Shown piece after piece: positions 5,877 through 12,900 of a stretch of 13,542 nucleotides of DNA. The DNA lies in assembly GCA_949297205.1 (NCBI GenBank), contig CASFSH010000336.1, positions 1 through 13,542 of the forward strand, given 5' to 3'. The translations under genes and the position numbers were made by a program. This DNA is from an uncultured Bacillota bacterium (GTDB taxonomy: Bacteria; Bacillota; Clostridia; UBA1381). The notes beneath the pieces were generated by a model that did no database searches, was not told the DNA's origin, and saw only the letters and a list, made by a program, of their open reading frames with translations. The number at the start of each line of letters is the position of its first letter. The first letter of the stretch is position 1.

Positions 5877-8486
5877 TTATGTTCTCTTTACAAGAATAAT
5901 TCTGACAGTTCCATCCTCAGACGCTTTACTTTCAGAATACAGTCTTACAGAGGAAACATTACTTTGTTCCAGTTCACTGATTGAAATTGTCTTATAATTG
6001 GTAACGTCGGTTACGTCAACAATCTGTACATCATCATCCATTTTATAAACTTTATTATTCAGCATAATTCTTCCGCCTTCAACCGCATCTATATCAGTTG
6101 CCGAGGCAATTTCATTCAGCGCCTTCATATACGCAACACTGTTTCCGCTGAGTTTATACATTACAGGTCCTAAAGCAACACTGTATCTTCCGTCTATAGT
6201 ATATTCATTTAACAAACCATCGGAATATATCCTGTAAATCGTTGCGTCAACACCTTCTCTTTCGACAGTTCCGTCGTCATTTGTTATCTGAGACTGACCG
6301 TCATTTCCTTTATATACTCCAAACAAATAGCTCGATGGCATATTTTTAAGATATAATATTGCAATATCACCAAAATTATTTGCACTTACAGAGGTTATAA
6401 GCTGATCGTTGGTTATACTTGTCACATCCAATTTACTGAAATCAAGCAATTCAACCTCTGCGGTTTCTGCTTCATCATCAGATAATCTGCTGAATATAAC
6501 AACATCTTTTAAAACTGTTTTTCCTCCGAGAGTTCTGTTTGCAACACTCAATTCTCCGTAAGTATCGGATGATGTAACTCCAGACAAACTCACAATACTG
6601 TCCTGTCCGTATTCGATATAAACAAGATCTCCTACATAATTGCTGTAATCTCTGCTGATTCTGTATTCGTATGTATTTCCGTCAGCCATGAAAATACTTG
6701 CCATAATTTGTGATGAGCCTTCATTCTCCCCACTTTTGGAAATCTCTTTATATGTTTTCAATAATACTCCATAATCAAAGGTATTAAATCCTGTTAATTC
6801 GACGGCAAAGCATACTTCATCATTCTCTCCCAATAAAAGCGTTACTCGTTCTCCTATTTCAAAACTTCCGTTTGACGCATCAAGACTTGATGTGCTTACA
6901 TTTTCATTAATCGTGTATACATTGCCGCCTACATTAACGCTTGTCACATATGCCTTTGATGGTAATGCTTCATTATAAATTCCCGATACCTTTTTATTAT
7001 ATACATCCATTATGTTTGTTGCTGTATTATAATATACAACATCATTCATTTCAATATCGGAAACAGACACCGTCTTATTATTTTTGTATACAATAAGTCC
7101 GTCAAAGTTAATCGGTGTACCTTCAAGGCTTGTATCCTCATCCGTATAATCCTTTGTTGCCCTGACAGGCACAACACTGTCTGCTGTCTGTGTTATAACC
7201 GCAAATGACCAGTCGCCGTAAATATCACCATAAAAAGTAAGAGAAGTACCCACCTGTATCTGCTGTGAAACAGACTGATATGTTGTTTTATTATTATCAT
7301 AATATACAACAAAATTTGAATTAAAAGTAAATGTCCCTTTTGAACCTGTATCTGTTTTATATTCGATTGTATCTGTTCCTGACATTTTTGTTACAGCAGC
7401 ATTCATTGATTCCATCTGTGATTCGACAAACATAACTGCCCTTTGTGAAGCATTAAGAACCAATGTTCCCATACAATTTACCTTATTCAATATATCGGTG
7501 TTCTCAACCTCGTAAACACCTGATGATGTACGTATCTGATATGCAGTCAGAGAGCTTTCCTGTGCTTTTGTTGCAGAAATAAAACAATCCTCTATTATTG
7601 TATATCCTATCTCTTCCAAAGCAAGATAATCTTCTTTACTTGTCAGAGAGTCGAATATGGATTCGGATGTTTCCGGCATAAACAATACTATCTGATTATT
7701 TTTATTTAACACTAATGTTCCTTTTCTACCAAGCATATCCGATGCACTTGTGCTCAATGTTTTAAATATACCCTCTGATGTTCTGAGTTCATCCGATTTT
7801 ATATCGGAATCCTCATGTGATGTGGCTATTATGTAACTGTCCCCATATACCTTGTATCCGATTGACTCAAGATATGTGGTTTCTTCTGCATTATTCACAT
7901 ATGTAAACATTGCCCTGTCAACAATTATTGCAGCCGCAGCCCTTGTTATTGCATCATTTGCATTGAATGACATTCCCTCATTCAATCCAAGCGCATTTGC
8001 TTCATTGATATAATTGGAAGGCCAGCTATAGCCTATATTTTCTTCTGTGTAACCAAGAATTCTGCATATGATTGTTACCGCTTCCGCATATGTTATTACA
8101 TTATCAGGCTTAAATGTTGCATCTGCATATCCCTTTATAATTCCGTTTGAAGTAAGGTAATTTACATACGGAATACACCACTGCACCTGATTCACATCAT
8201 CAAATGCAGATGTTGGTGGTGTGGATTTAGCCTCGACAACTTTATCCATCATTGAAACTATTATTTTAGAAAATTCCGATCTTTTCACATAATCCCACGG
8301 TCTGAAACTTCCGTCATCATAACCGTTTATTATTCCAAGCTCGCTAAGCCTTAAAACAGGTTCATAACAAGCATAATCATTTTCAATATCGTTAAATTCC
8401 GAACTCTCGGCATACACGGTATAATATTGCATTAACATTGTAATTCCGCACAACAAACACATTAATACCTTTATTTTTTTTATCAT
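5877..8486 (-). CDS. Secreted S-layer homology (SLH) domain protein
   Basis: An 869-aa secreted protein. A signal peptide covers about residues 1-26 (basic start MIKKIK, hydrophobic core, likely cut after VYA). Three SLH domains follow: about 31-80 (FNDIENDYACYEP to GYDDGSFRPWDYVKRSEF), 95-146 (FDDVNQVQWCIPYV to GYADATFKPDNVITYAEA) and 154-196 (ending DAITRAAAAIIVDRAM). SLH domains normally hold proteins to cell-wall polysaccharides. The motif known as TRAE varies here: KRSE, TYAE and TRAA. The remaining 670 residues are beta-rich and not recognised. They begin with two copies of a module of about 67 residues (205-270 and 288-355, sharing GY, RTSxGxxxxxxxx and GTLVLN). The start is preceded by AGGAGAGG. 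The gene lies 42 nt after the permease on the same strand, so it is probably the last gene of the exporter unit. No clear terminator follows. Its task is unknown; anchoring or assembling an envelope partner of the exporter is a guess. Confidence 0.85.
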   Translation of the reverse strand: MIKKIKVLMCLLCGITMLMQYYTVYAESSEFNDIENDYACYEPVLRLSELGIINGYDDGSFRPWDYVKRSEFSKIIVSMMDKVVEAKSTPPTSAFDDVNQVQWCIPYVNYLTSNGIIKGYADATFKPDNVITYAEAVTIICRILGYTEENIGYSWPSNYINEANALGLNEGMSFNANDAITRAAAAIIVDRAMFTYVNNAEETTYLESIGYKVYGDSYIIATSHEDSDIKSDELRTSEGIFKTLSTSASDMLGRKGTLVLNKNNQIVLFMPETSESIFDSLTSKEDYLALEEIGYTIIEDCFISATKAQESSLTAYQIRTSSGVYEVENTDILNKVNCMGTLVLNASQRAVMFVESQMESMNAAVTKMSGTDTIEYKTDTGSKGTFTFNSNFVVYYDNNKTTYQSVSQQIQVGTSLTFYGDIYGDWSFAVITQTADSVVPVRATKDYTDEDTSLEGTPINFDGLIVYKNNKTVSVSDIEMNDVVYYNTATNIMDVYNKKVSGIYNEALPSKAYVTSVNVGGNVYTINENVSTSSLDASNGSFEIGERVTLLLGENDEVCFAVELTGFNTFDYGVLLKTYKEISKSGENEGSSQIMASIFMADGNTYEYRISRDYSNYVGDLVYIEYGQDSIVSLSGVTSSDTYGELSVANRTLGGKTVLKDVVIFSRLSDDEAETAEVELLDFSKLDVTSITNDQLITSVSANNFGDIAILYLKNMPSSYLFGVYKGNDGQSQITNDDGTVEREGVDATIYRIYSDGLLNEYTIDGRYSVALGPVMYKLSGNSVAYMKALNEIASATDIDAVEGGRIMLNNKVYKMDDDVQIVDVTDVTNYKTISISELEQSNVSSVRLYSESKASEDGTVRIILVKRT
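7422..7874 (-). repeat. Tandem protein module repeated twice inside the SLH protein
   Basis: Residues 205-270 (7677-7874) and 288-355 (7422-7625) share the order YLESIGY / LEEIGY, then a cysteine- or tyrosine-containing strand ending ISAT / IIAT, then LRTSEGI / IRTSSGV, then KGTLVLNKNNQIVLFM / MGTLVLNASQRAVMFV. The two are clearly related but diverged, which points to an old duplication rather than slippage. Confidence 0.75.
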
Positions 8487-8528
8487 ATAACCATTTCCTC
8501 TCCTACACTAAATTAAATATTTTATCTG

Positions 8529-9716
8529 TTACTCTGATCTTAATGCGTCTATCGGATTCAGTTTTGCTGCCTTATTTGCAGGTGCAATTCCGAAAAACAC
8601 TCCAATTGCCAGAGAAAAACAAAAGGACAAAAGAACCATATTTGTCTGCACCACATATTCCATGTTTGCAATTTTTTCTACAGCAGGCCCCAGTCCTAAA
8701 CCAATACCAACTCCTAAAAGTCCGCCTATGGCACTAAGAATAATTGATTCTATCAAAAACTGAAGCAATATATCTGTTGTTCTTGCACCTATTGCCTTTC
8801 TTATTCCGATTTCTCTCGTTCTTTCACTGACACTGACTGTCATAATATTCATGACTCCTATTCCTCCTACAACAAGAGATATTGCCGCTATTCCTGCCAG
8901 TAATGATGTCATGGAAGCTGTTACCTCATCCATGGTATCGAGCATTTCCGATACACTTGAAACAGAAAATCCGGAATCGGAACCCAATTTCTGTGTTATA
9001 AAAGCTTCAATACTATCAACAGAAATATCAATCATATCTTCTGAAGCTCCTTCAAGATAATATGTGGATATAGTTTTGTTCTTTAAAAATCTCTGTGCCG
9101 TAGTATAAGGTATCGTAACTTTATTATCTTGCGAGGTTTCTGTTGAATCTCCCGTTTCGGTATATACACCTATAATTTTAAACTGCTTTCCGTTTAATTT
9201 TATGGTTTCTCCTATAGGACTCATACCGCCGAACAGCGTTTGTTGAATATATGTCCCTATTATTGCAACATATGAATAATTATCCACATCACTTTGACTT
9301 ATAAATCTGCCTTCATTTAATGATACATTTTTTATTGTTTCATATGCCGGATCTGTTGCATCAAGAGATGTGGAGAAGTTTGTGTTTCCTAATTTTGCCT
9401 GAGCATTTCCTGATATGTAAGGAGTTAAATTTGTAACAAGTTCCGGATTTTCTTCAACAAATTCAGTCAAATCCTCAAAGTCAACCGTCCTTGTTGTAAA
9501 TCTCCTGTTAAATGATACAGTTATTAGCTTTGTTCCCATTGCTGAAAGCTGATCGGTGATAGCTTTTGTTGTTCCGCCTCCTATACCTGTAAGCAGTATT
9601 ACCGATCCTACTCCTATTATGATACCAAGCATAGTAAGCGCTGAACGGCCTTTATTACCCTTTATACTTTTCATTGCCATTTTTATTGACTGGATTAATT
9701 TAGTAAAAAATTTCAT
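8529..9716 (-). CDS. ABC transporter permease, MacB/YknZ type
   Basis: A 395-aa membrane subunit of a MacB-type ABC transporter. The order is N-terminal helix (about 26-45, LTMLGIIIGVGSVILLTGIG), an extracytoplasmic MacB core domain (about 46-265), then the FtsX-type block with three helices (about 268-292, 318-345 and 359-380). Between helices 2 and 3 lies SERTREIGIRKAIGAR (297-312), the cytoplasmic coupling motif of the family, and the end NPIDALRSE is also typical. Type VII ABC systems do not carry substrate through a membrane channel. They use ATP to move the outer domain (mechanotransmission), acting with a membrane-fusion protein. In Bacillus the YknXYZ relatives protect against a toxin. 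The gene follows the ATPase by 21 nt, with AAGGAG before its ATG, and precedes the SLH gene by 42 nt. Permease and ATPase are separate polypeptides, as in YknYZ rather than in fused MacB. Confidence 0.93.
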   Translation of the reverse strand: MKFFTKLIQSIKMAMKSIKGNKGRSALTMLGIIIGVGSVILLTGIGGGTTKAITDQLSAMGTKLITVSFNRRFTTRTVDFEDLTEFVEENPELVTNLTPYISGNAQAKLGNTNFSTSLDATDPAYETIKNVSLNEGRFISQSDVDNYSYVAIIGTYIQQTLFGGMSPIGETIKLNGKQFKIIGVYTETGDSTETSQDNKVTIPYTTAQRFLKNKTISTYYLEGASEDMIDISVDSIEAFITQKLGSDSGFSVSSVSEMLDTMDEVTASMTSLLAGIAAISLVVGGIGVMNIMTVSVSERTREIGIRKAIGARTTDILLQFLIESIILSAIGGLLGVGIGLGLGPAVEKIANMEYVVQTNMVLLSFCFSLAIGVFFGIAPANKAAKLNPIDALRSE

Positions 9717-9737
9717 TATGACAAACGCTCCTTTTTC

Positions 9738-10502
9738 TCAATTTCCTGCTTCCGTATCAACAATTTTCAAGTTTTCATTGTCACCAATATCAGAACCTTT
9801 TACATTTTCCGCTCCCGCCATGTCATCACGGTTATCCATATCACCCACAATTTTACCGTCCCTTATCGTTACTATTCGTTCAGCTTGTTTGGCAATGTTA
9901 AGATCATGGGTTATAATAATTATGGTATTGCCCTCATCATGTAAATCATGAAGCATTTGCATTATTTCTATACCGGATTTTGAATCAAGCGCGCCTGTGG
10001 GTTCATCTGCCAATATAAGCTGAGGATGAGAAGACAGTGCCCTGGCAATTGAAACTCTTTGCTGCTGTCCTCCGGACAACTCACTTGGTTTGTGATGTAT
10101 CTTTTCAGATAAACCCACACGTTTCAATGCTTCTTTTGCAAGTTTTGATCGTTCGGAAATTCCTATACCTTTATAAATCAAGGGTAATTCAACATTTTCA
10201 ATTGCCGACAATTTCGGCAGTAAATTATACTGCTGAAAAATAAAGCCCAGTTTCTGATTTCTCAAATCAGCAAGATCATTATCACTCATTTTACTGATCT
10301 CTACTCCATCTATCCAATACTGTCCTTCGGAGGGCGTATCTAAACATCCTATTATATTCATTAAAGTCGATTTTCCCGATCCGGAAGGTCCTATTATTGC
10401 CACAAATTCATGGGGCCTTATATACAGATCAACACCGTCCAATGCACGTACTTCCGTATCACCCATTTGATAAACTTTAGTAACTCCATGTAGTCTGATC
10501 AT
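9738..10502 (-). CDS. ABC transporter ATP-binding protein, MacB/YknY (LolD-like) type
   Basis: A 254-aa ATPase that powers the permease encoded just downstream. All motifs are intact: Walker A GPSGSGKST (38-46), Q-loop FQQYNLLP (89-96), signature LSGGQQQR (142-149), Walker B LILADEPTG with catalytic Glu167, D-loop ALDS, and switch His199 in ITHD. The sequence is close to the usual form of the LolD/MacB/YknY group, for example YQMGDTEVRALDGVDL near the N terminus. Beyond about residue 220 there is an acidic tail of about 33 residues, rich in Asp, Asn and Glu, which stand-alone members of the group usually lack or have shorter. The start has an AAGGAAG site. It is the second gene of the unit, 68 nt after the adaptor gene, and forms a dimer with two permeases in this family. 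Confidence 0.95.
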   Translation of the reverse strand: MIRLHGVTKVYQMGDTEVRALDGVDLYIRPHEFVAIIGPSGSGKSTLMNIIGCLDTPSEGQYWIDGVEISKMSDNDLADLRNQKLGFIFQQYNLLPKLSAIENVELPLIYKGIGISERSKLAKEALKRVGLSEKIHHKPSELSGGQQQRVSIARALSSHPQLILADEPTGALDSKSGIEIMQMLHDLHDEGNTIIIITHDLNIAKQAERIVTIRDGKIVGDMDNRDDMAGAENVKGSDIGDNENLKIVDTEAGN

Positions 10503-10570
10503 TTATATCTTCCTTTCAGCAAATAAAAAATTTGTAACTATACACAGTGCATGAAACATTGTTTTGATAA

Positions 10571-12592
10571 TTATCGCATACCTCCCATGCCGCCTCCACC
10601 GGGCATACCTCCGCCTCCGGACATTCCGCCGGGCATTCCGCCGCCTCCGGACATTCCGCCAGGCATTCCGCCCATACCTTGCATACGGTTAGATGAGGTT
10701 ACTGACGCTGACAGCTGCTGAACCTGATCCCCTTCTGTCAACCCGCTTTTTATTTCTATATATTCATCATCTGTAAGACCTGTTTCTACTATAGCAACCA
10801 CAAATCCGTCAGGTGCTTCCGGCAATCTGCTTTGTGCATTATCATTTTTTTCCCAATCAGAAAAATCATTTTCTTTTTCATTTGAGGCATTGCCCCGGCT
10901 ATCCTGTCTTTCCTCCATATCATTTACCGGCATATCTTTTCTGTCCGGACCAGTTCCTTGTTCTGAAGAACCATTTGATGCACTTTCCGCTTGATTACCA
11001 AATTTCTGTTCTCCCTGAACATTTTCCATATTTTCCGGCATCACAGTCCCTGTTTCAGCCTTTGCTTCATCATTGCTGTTCTGCATTTGTTCCATATTTT
11101 TTCTTGCACTATTCTGCATAGCAGCCGCAAAATCTTCTTCAGTTGCTCCCTTTGTTCCTGTCTCATCCTTTAAAAATACATAAGAAACACCCATTGCTGT
11201 CTTTACATCCGCTGACGGTACCATTAATACGTTGTTTGCCGAATCTACTATTACACTTGCATCAATATTCATACTTGGGCGCAAATTCCCCGGATTATCT
11301 ATAATAACATCTGCAGTATACGTTGTAACACCATTTGTTGCTGTACCTTCAACAGATACACTCGTTATAGATCCCTGAAATTCTTCTCCGGGCAAAGCGT
11401 CACATGTGATTTCAACCATCTGTCCTTCATTTACCGAGCTAATATCCAATTCATCAATTTCCATGCTGAACTTAAGTCTTGATATATCTGCAACAACCAT
11501 TAAAGTAGTAGAACTGTTTGTTCTGTCTACAGTATCTCCGGCTTTTGCATTTTTTGTTATAACCGTACCGGAAATAGGTGATTTTATTGAATAATCATCC
11601 AGACTGTCAAGTGTTTCCTGCATTGAAAGCTCCGCATTCTTTAAACTAAGTTCGCTGCTTGTTATTGATCTTTCCTGACTTGACAAAGAATCGGAAGAAA
11701 TGGTTGCAATGACAGCACCTGCATTAACATAATCCCCATTATTATAATTCACACTTGCCACTGTACCGGCCGTTTCAGCTTTTGCTGTACCGCTTTGTGA
11801 ATATTCAACTGTTCCGTAGCCCGGGCTTTGCATTCCTTCCACTTCTGCTCCTACTGTAAGACCTTGCGTAAACGACCCTGGATTTGTAAACTCTATTGTA
11901 ACACTGTAAACAGATGATCCGTCCTCCTGTGCGGCAGGATATGTACTTATACTGCTCACACTGCCATTAACGCTACTCATATGTGCTGAACTGGAAATAG
12001 TAGCAGACTGTCCAACATACATTTTATCCACCTGTGCTTTTGAAAATGGAACAGTTACTTCCATTTGAGAAGTATTATCAATTTGTGCTATTGTTTCATT
12101 ATTTGATACAGATGTTCCTTCTTTTATCGTCAAACCGGAAATAATACCGCTGTTTGGTGCGGTTATATTCAATTTACTTTTAGCATCTGCCAAATCCGAT
12201 TGTGCTTCCTCAAGATTGGTTCTTGACTGTTCAAGTGATATTTCCTGTTTTTCAATGCTCAGCTGTGCCGATTCGGTATCGAACTGATATAAAACATCAC
12301 CTTCCTCCACCGTATCTCCCACATCATAAGGCGAACTTATAATATCGCCGCTTACCATTGATATTATTTCATATCTTTCATAAGGTTCCACCGACGCTTC
12401 TCCTGTAATAGAAACCTCAATATTCCCTCTTGTTACCATGTCGACAGCTTCTGCATCATTTACGGAAGCTGATATCTTCTTACCTTGATACCATCTGTAT
12501 CCGGCAAAAACTCCCACAAATACCACAACAGCTGTTACAGCAGCAATTAGCGGTTTTTTCTTTACCACAATTTTTTTACTTCTTCTGAACAC
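10571..12592 (-). CDS. HlyD/MacA-type membrane-fusion adaptor with two tandem adaptor modules
   Basis: An adaptor subunit of the exporter, 673 aa from the GTG at 12592. One N-terminal membrane helix (about 14-35) follows a basic start, so the protein is anchored with its bulk outside. It contains two adaptor modules. Module 1 has lipoyl half-sites around 75-108 and 141-173 flanking a short helical hairpin (109-141), then a beta-barrel (about 176-253). Module 2 repeats this at about 261-300, 301-334, 335-368 and 371-450. The membrane-proximal part (about 453-475 and 595-628, VPSADVKTAMGVSYVFL and VETGLTDDEYIEIKSGL) is split by a disordered, Glu/Asn/Met-rich insert of about 117 residues. The last 37 residues are nearly all Gly and Met. 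Typical MacA/YknX proteins are about 370-400 aa with one module, so this one is unusually long. The GTG is chosen because CGGGAGG precedes it by 8 nt. It is the first gene of the unit. Confidence 0.9.
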   Translation of the reverse strand: MFRRSKKIVVKKKPLIAAVTAVVVFVGVFAGYRWYQGKKISASVNDAEAVDMVTRGNIEVSITGEASVEPYERYEIISMVSGDIISSPYDVGDTVEEGDVLYQFDTESAQLSIEKQEISLEQSRTNLEEAQSDLADAKSKLNITAPNSGIISGLTIKEGTSVSNNETIAQIDNTSQMEVTVPFSKAQVDKMYVGQSATISSSAHMSSVNGSVSSISTYPAAQEDGSSVYSVTIEFTNPGSFTQGLTVGAEVEGMQSPGYGTVEYSQSGTAKAETAGTVASVNYNNGDYVNAGAVIATISSDSLSSQERSITSSELSLKNAELSMQETLDSLDDYSIKSPISGTVITKNAKAGDTVDRTNSSTTLMVVADISRLKFSMEIDELDISSVNEGQMVEITCDALPGEEFQGSITSVSVEGTATNGVTTYTADVIIDNPGNLRPSMNIDASVIVDSANNVLMVPSADVKTAMGVSYVFLKDETGTKGATEEDFAAAMQNSARKNMEQMQNSNDEAKAETGTVMPENMENVQGEQKFGNQAESASNGSSEQGTGPDRKDMPVNDMEERQDSRGNASNEKENDFSDWEKNDNAQSRLPEAPDGFVVAIVETGLTDDEYIEIKSGLTEGDQVQQLSASVTSSNRMQGMGGMPGGMSGGGGMPGGMSGGGGMPGGGGMGGMR
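10611..10670 (-). repeat. 30-bp in-frame tandem repeat in the Gly/Met tail of the adaptor
   Basis: Two directly adjacent 30-bp copies (10611-10640 and 10641-10670) differ at a single base (10631 versus 10661). Each encodes ten residues of the tail (MPGGMSGGGG-type unit). A degenerate partial copy follows toward 10581. Length variation by slippage would stay in frame. Confidence 0.85.
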
Positions 12593-12600
12593 AATCAATT

Positions 12601-12607
12601 CCTCCCG
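12601..12607 (-). promoter_or_regulatory. Ribosome binding site deciding the adaptor's GTG start
   Basis: CGGGAGG on the - strand ends 8 nt before the GTG at 12592. A longer in-frame start, the GTG at 12658, has no such site and would put 22 extra residues before the basic stretch and membrane helix. Confidence 0.75.
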
Positions 12608-12717
12608 ATTTATAAAGATTAATTCTGAAATAAGTTCATTCCGGGCCTTTCCCGTCACAAATATACGAATTTATTAATTTTACTATAATTATTATAAAAA
12701 ACCGTTGTTTCGTGTTT

Positions 12718-12746
12718 GTGATATTCCCTTTTTTTTTATGTGTAAA
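12718..12746 (-). promoter_or_regulatory. Possible promoter of the exporter unit (weak)
   Basis: On the - strand, TTTACA (12741-12746, 5 of 6 matches to -35) and TATCAC (12718-12723, 4 of 6 matches to -10) are separated by 17 bp that include the A-run. A start near 12711 would give a leader of about 120 nt before the GTG at 12592. In such AT-rich DNA a match of this quality can arise by chance, and TATAAT elsewhere in the region lacks a -35 box. Confidence 0.3.
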
Positions 12747-12886
12747 AAATGTTAATTATTTGTAAACATGTCCCCATTTGTTCAAAAAAACGTACTGTAA
12801 ATTAATATTTTTTGTTTAATTTTATAAATCCACTAATTACCAACATAATAAAAAAATAATAACAAAACATAATAAAGACAAATTTG

Positions 12887-12893
12887 AAAGGAG
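12887..12893 (+). promoter_or_regulatory. Ribosome binding site for the rightward SLH/Ig gene
   Basis: AAAGGAG lies 7 nt before the ATG at 12901. It supports a real gene on this strand even though its 3' end is outside the window. Confidence 0.8.
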
Positions 12894-12900
12894 AATATTA

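Larger units (their letters stand above)
12593..12900. other. AT-rich divergent intergenic region between the exporter unit and an SLH gene
   Basis: 308 bp without a gene. It must hold the promoters for the leftward exporter unit and the rightward SLH/Ig gene. It is very AT-rich, with a nine-T run at 12729-12737 and TGTAAA hexamers at 12741, 12761 and 12796. No tRNA, terminator or strong hairpin is visible, apart from a short CGGG/CCCG stem in the adaptor leader. For the rightward gene TATAAA-like boxes exist (for example 12823-12828), but none has a good -35 partner, so no promoter is called on that strand. Confidence 0.6.

Noticed and set aside
5877..8486. SLH protein as an OmpM-type outer-membrane porin of a diderm Firmicute
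   Set aside because: There is no amphipathic barrel pattern and no terminal aromatic residue (the end is IILVKRT), and it has three SLH domains where OmpM-type proteins typically carry one.
8851..9060. Plus-strand open frames within the exporter genes (such as 8851-9060, 9556-9951, 10813-11121)
   Set aside because: They mirror codon patterns of the strongly supported - strand genes, with no domain pattern or ribosome binding site.
10566..10575. 10-bp palindrome GATAATTATC at the adaptor's stop codon
   Set aside because: Short and AT-rich, overlaps the stop codon and has no neighbouring promoter; chance is the better explanation.
10611..10670. 30-bp repeats considered as a possible CRISPR fragment
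   Set aside because: The copies are directly adjacent without spacers and encode the in-frame Gly/Met tail.
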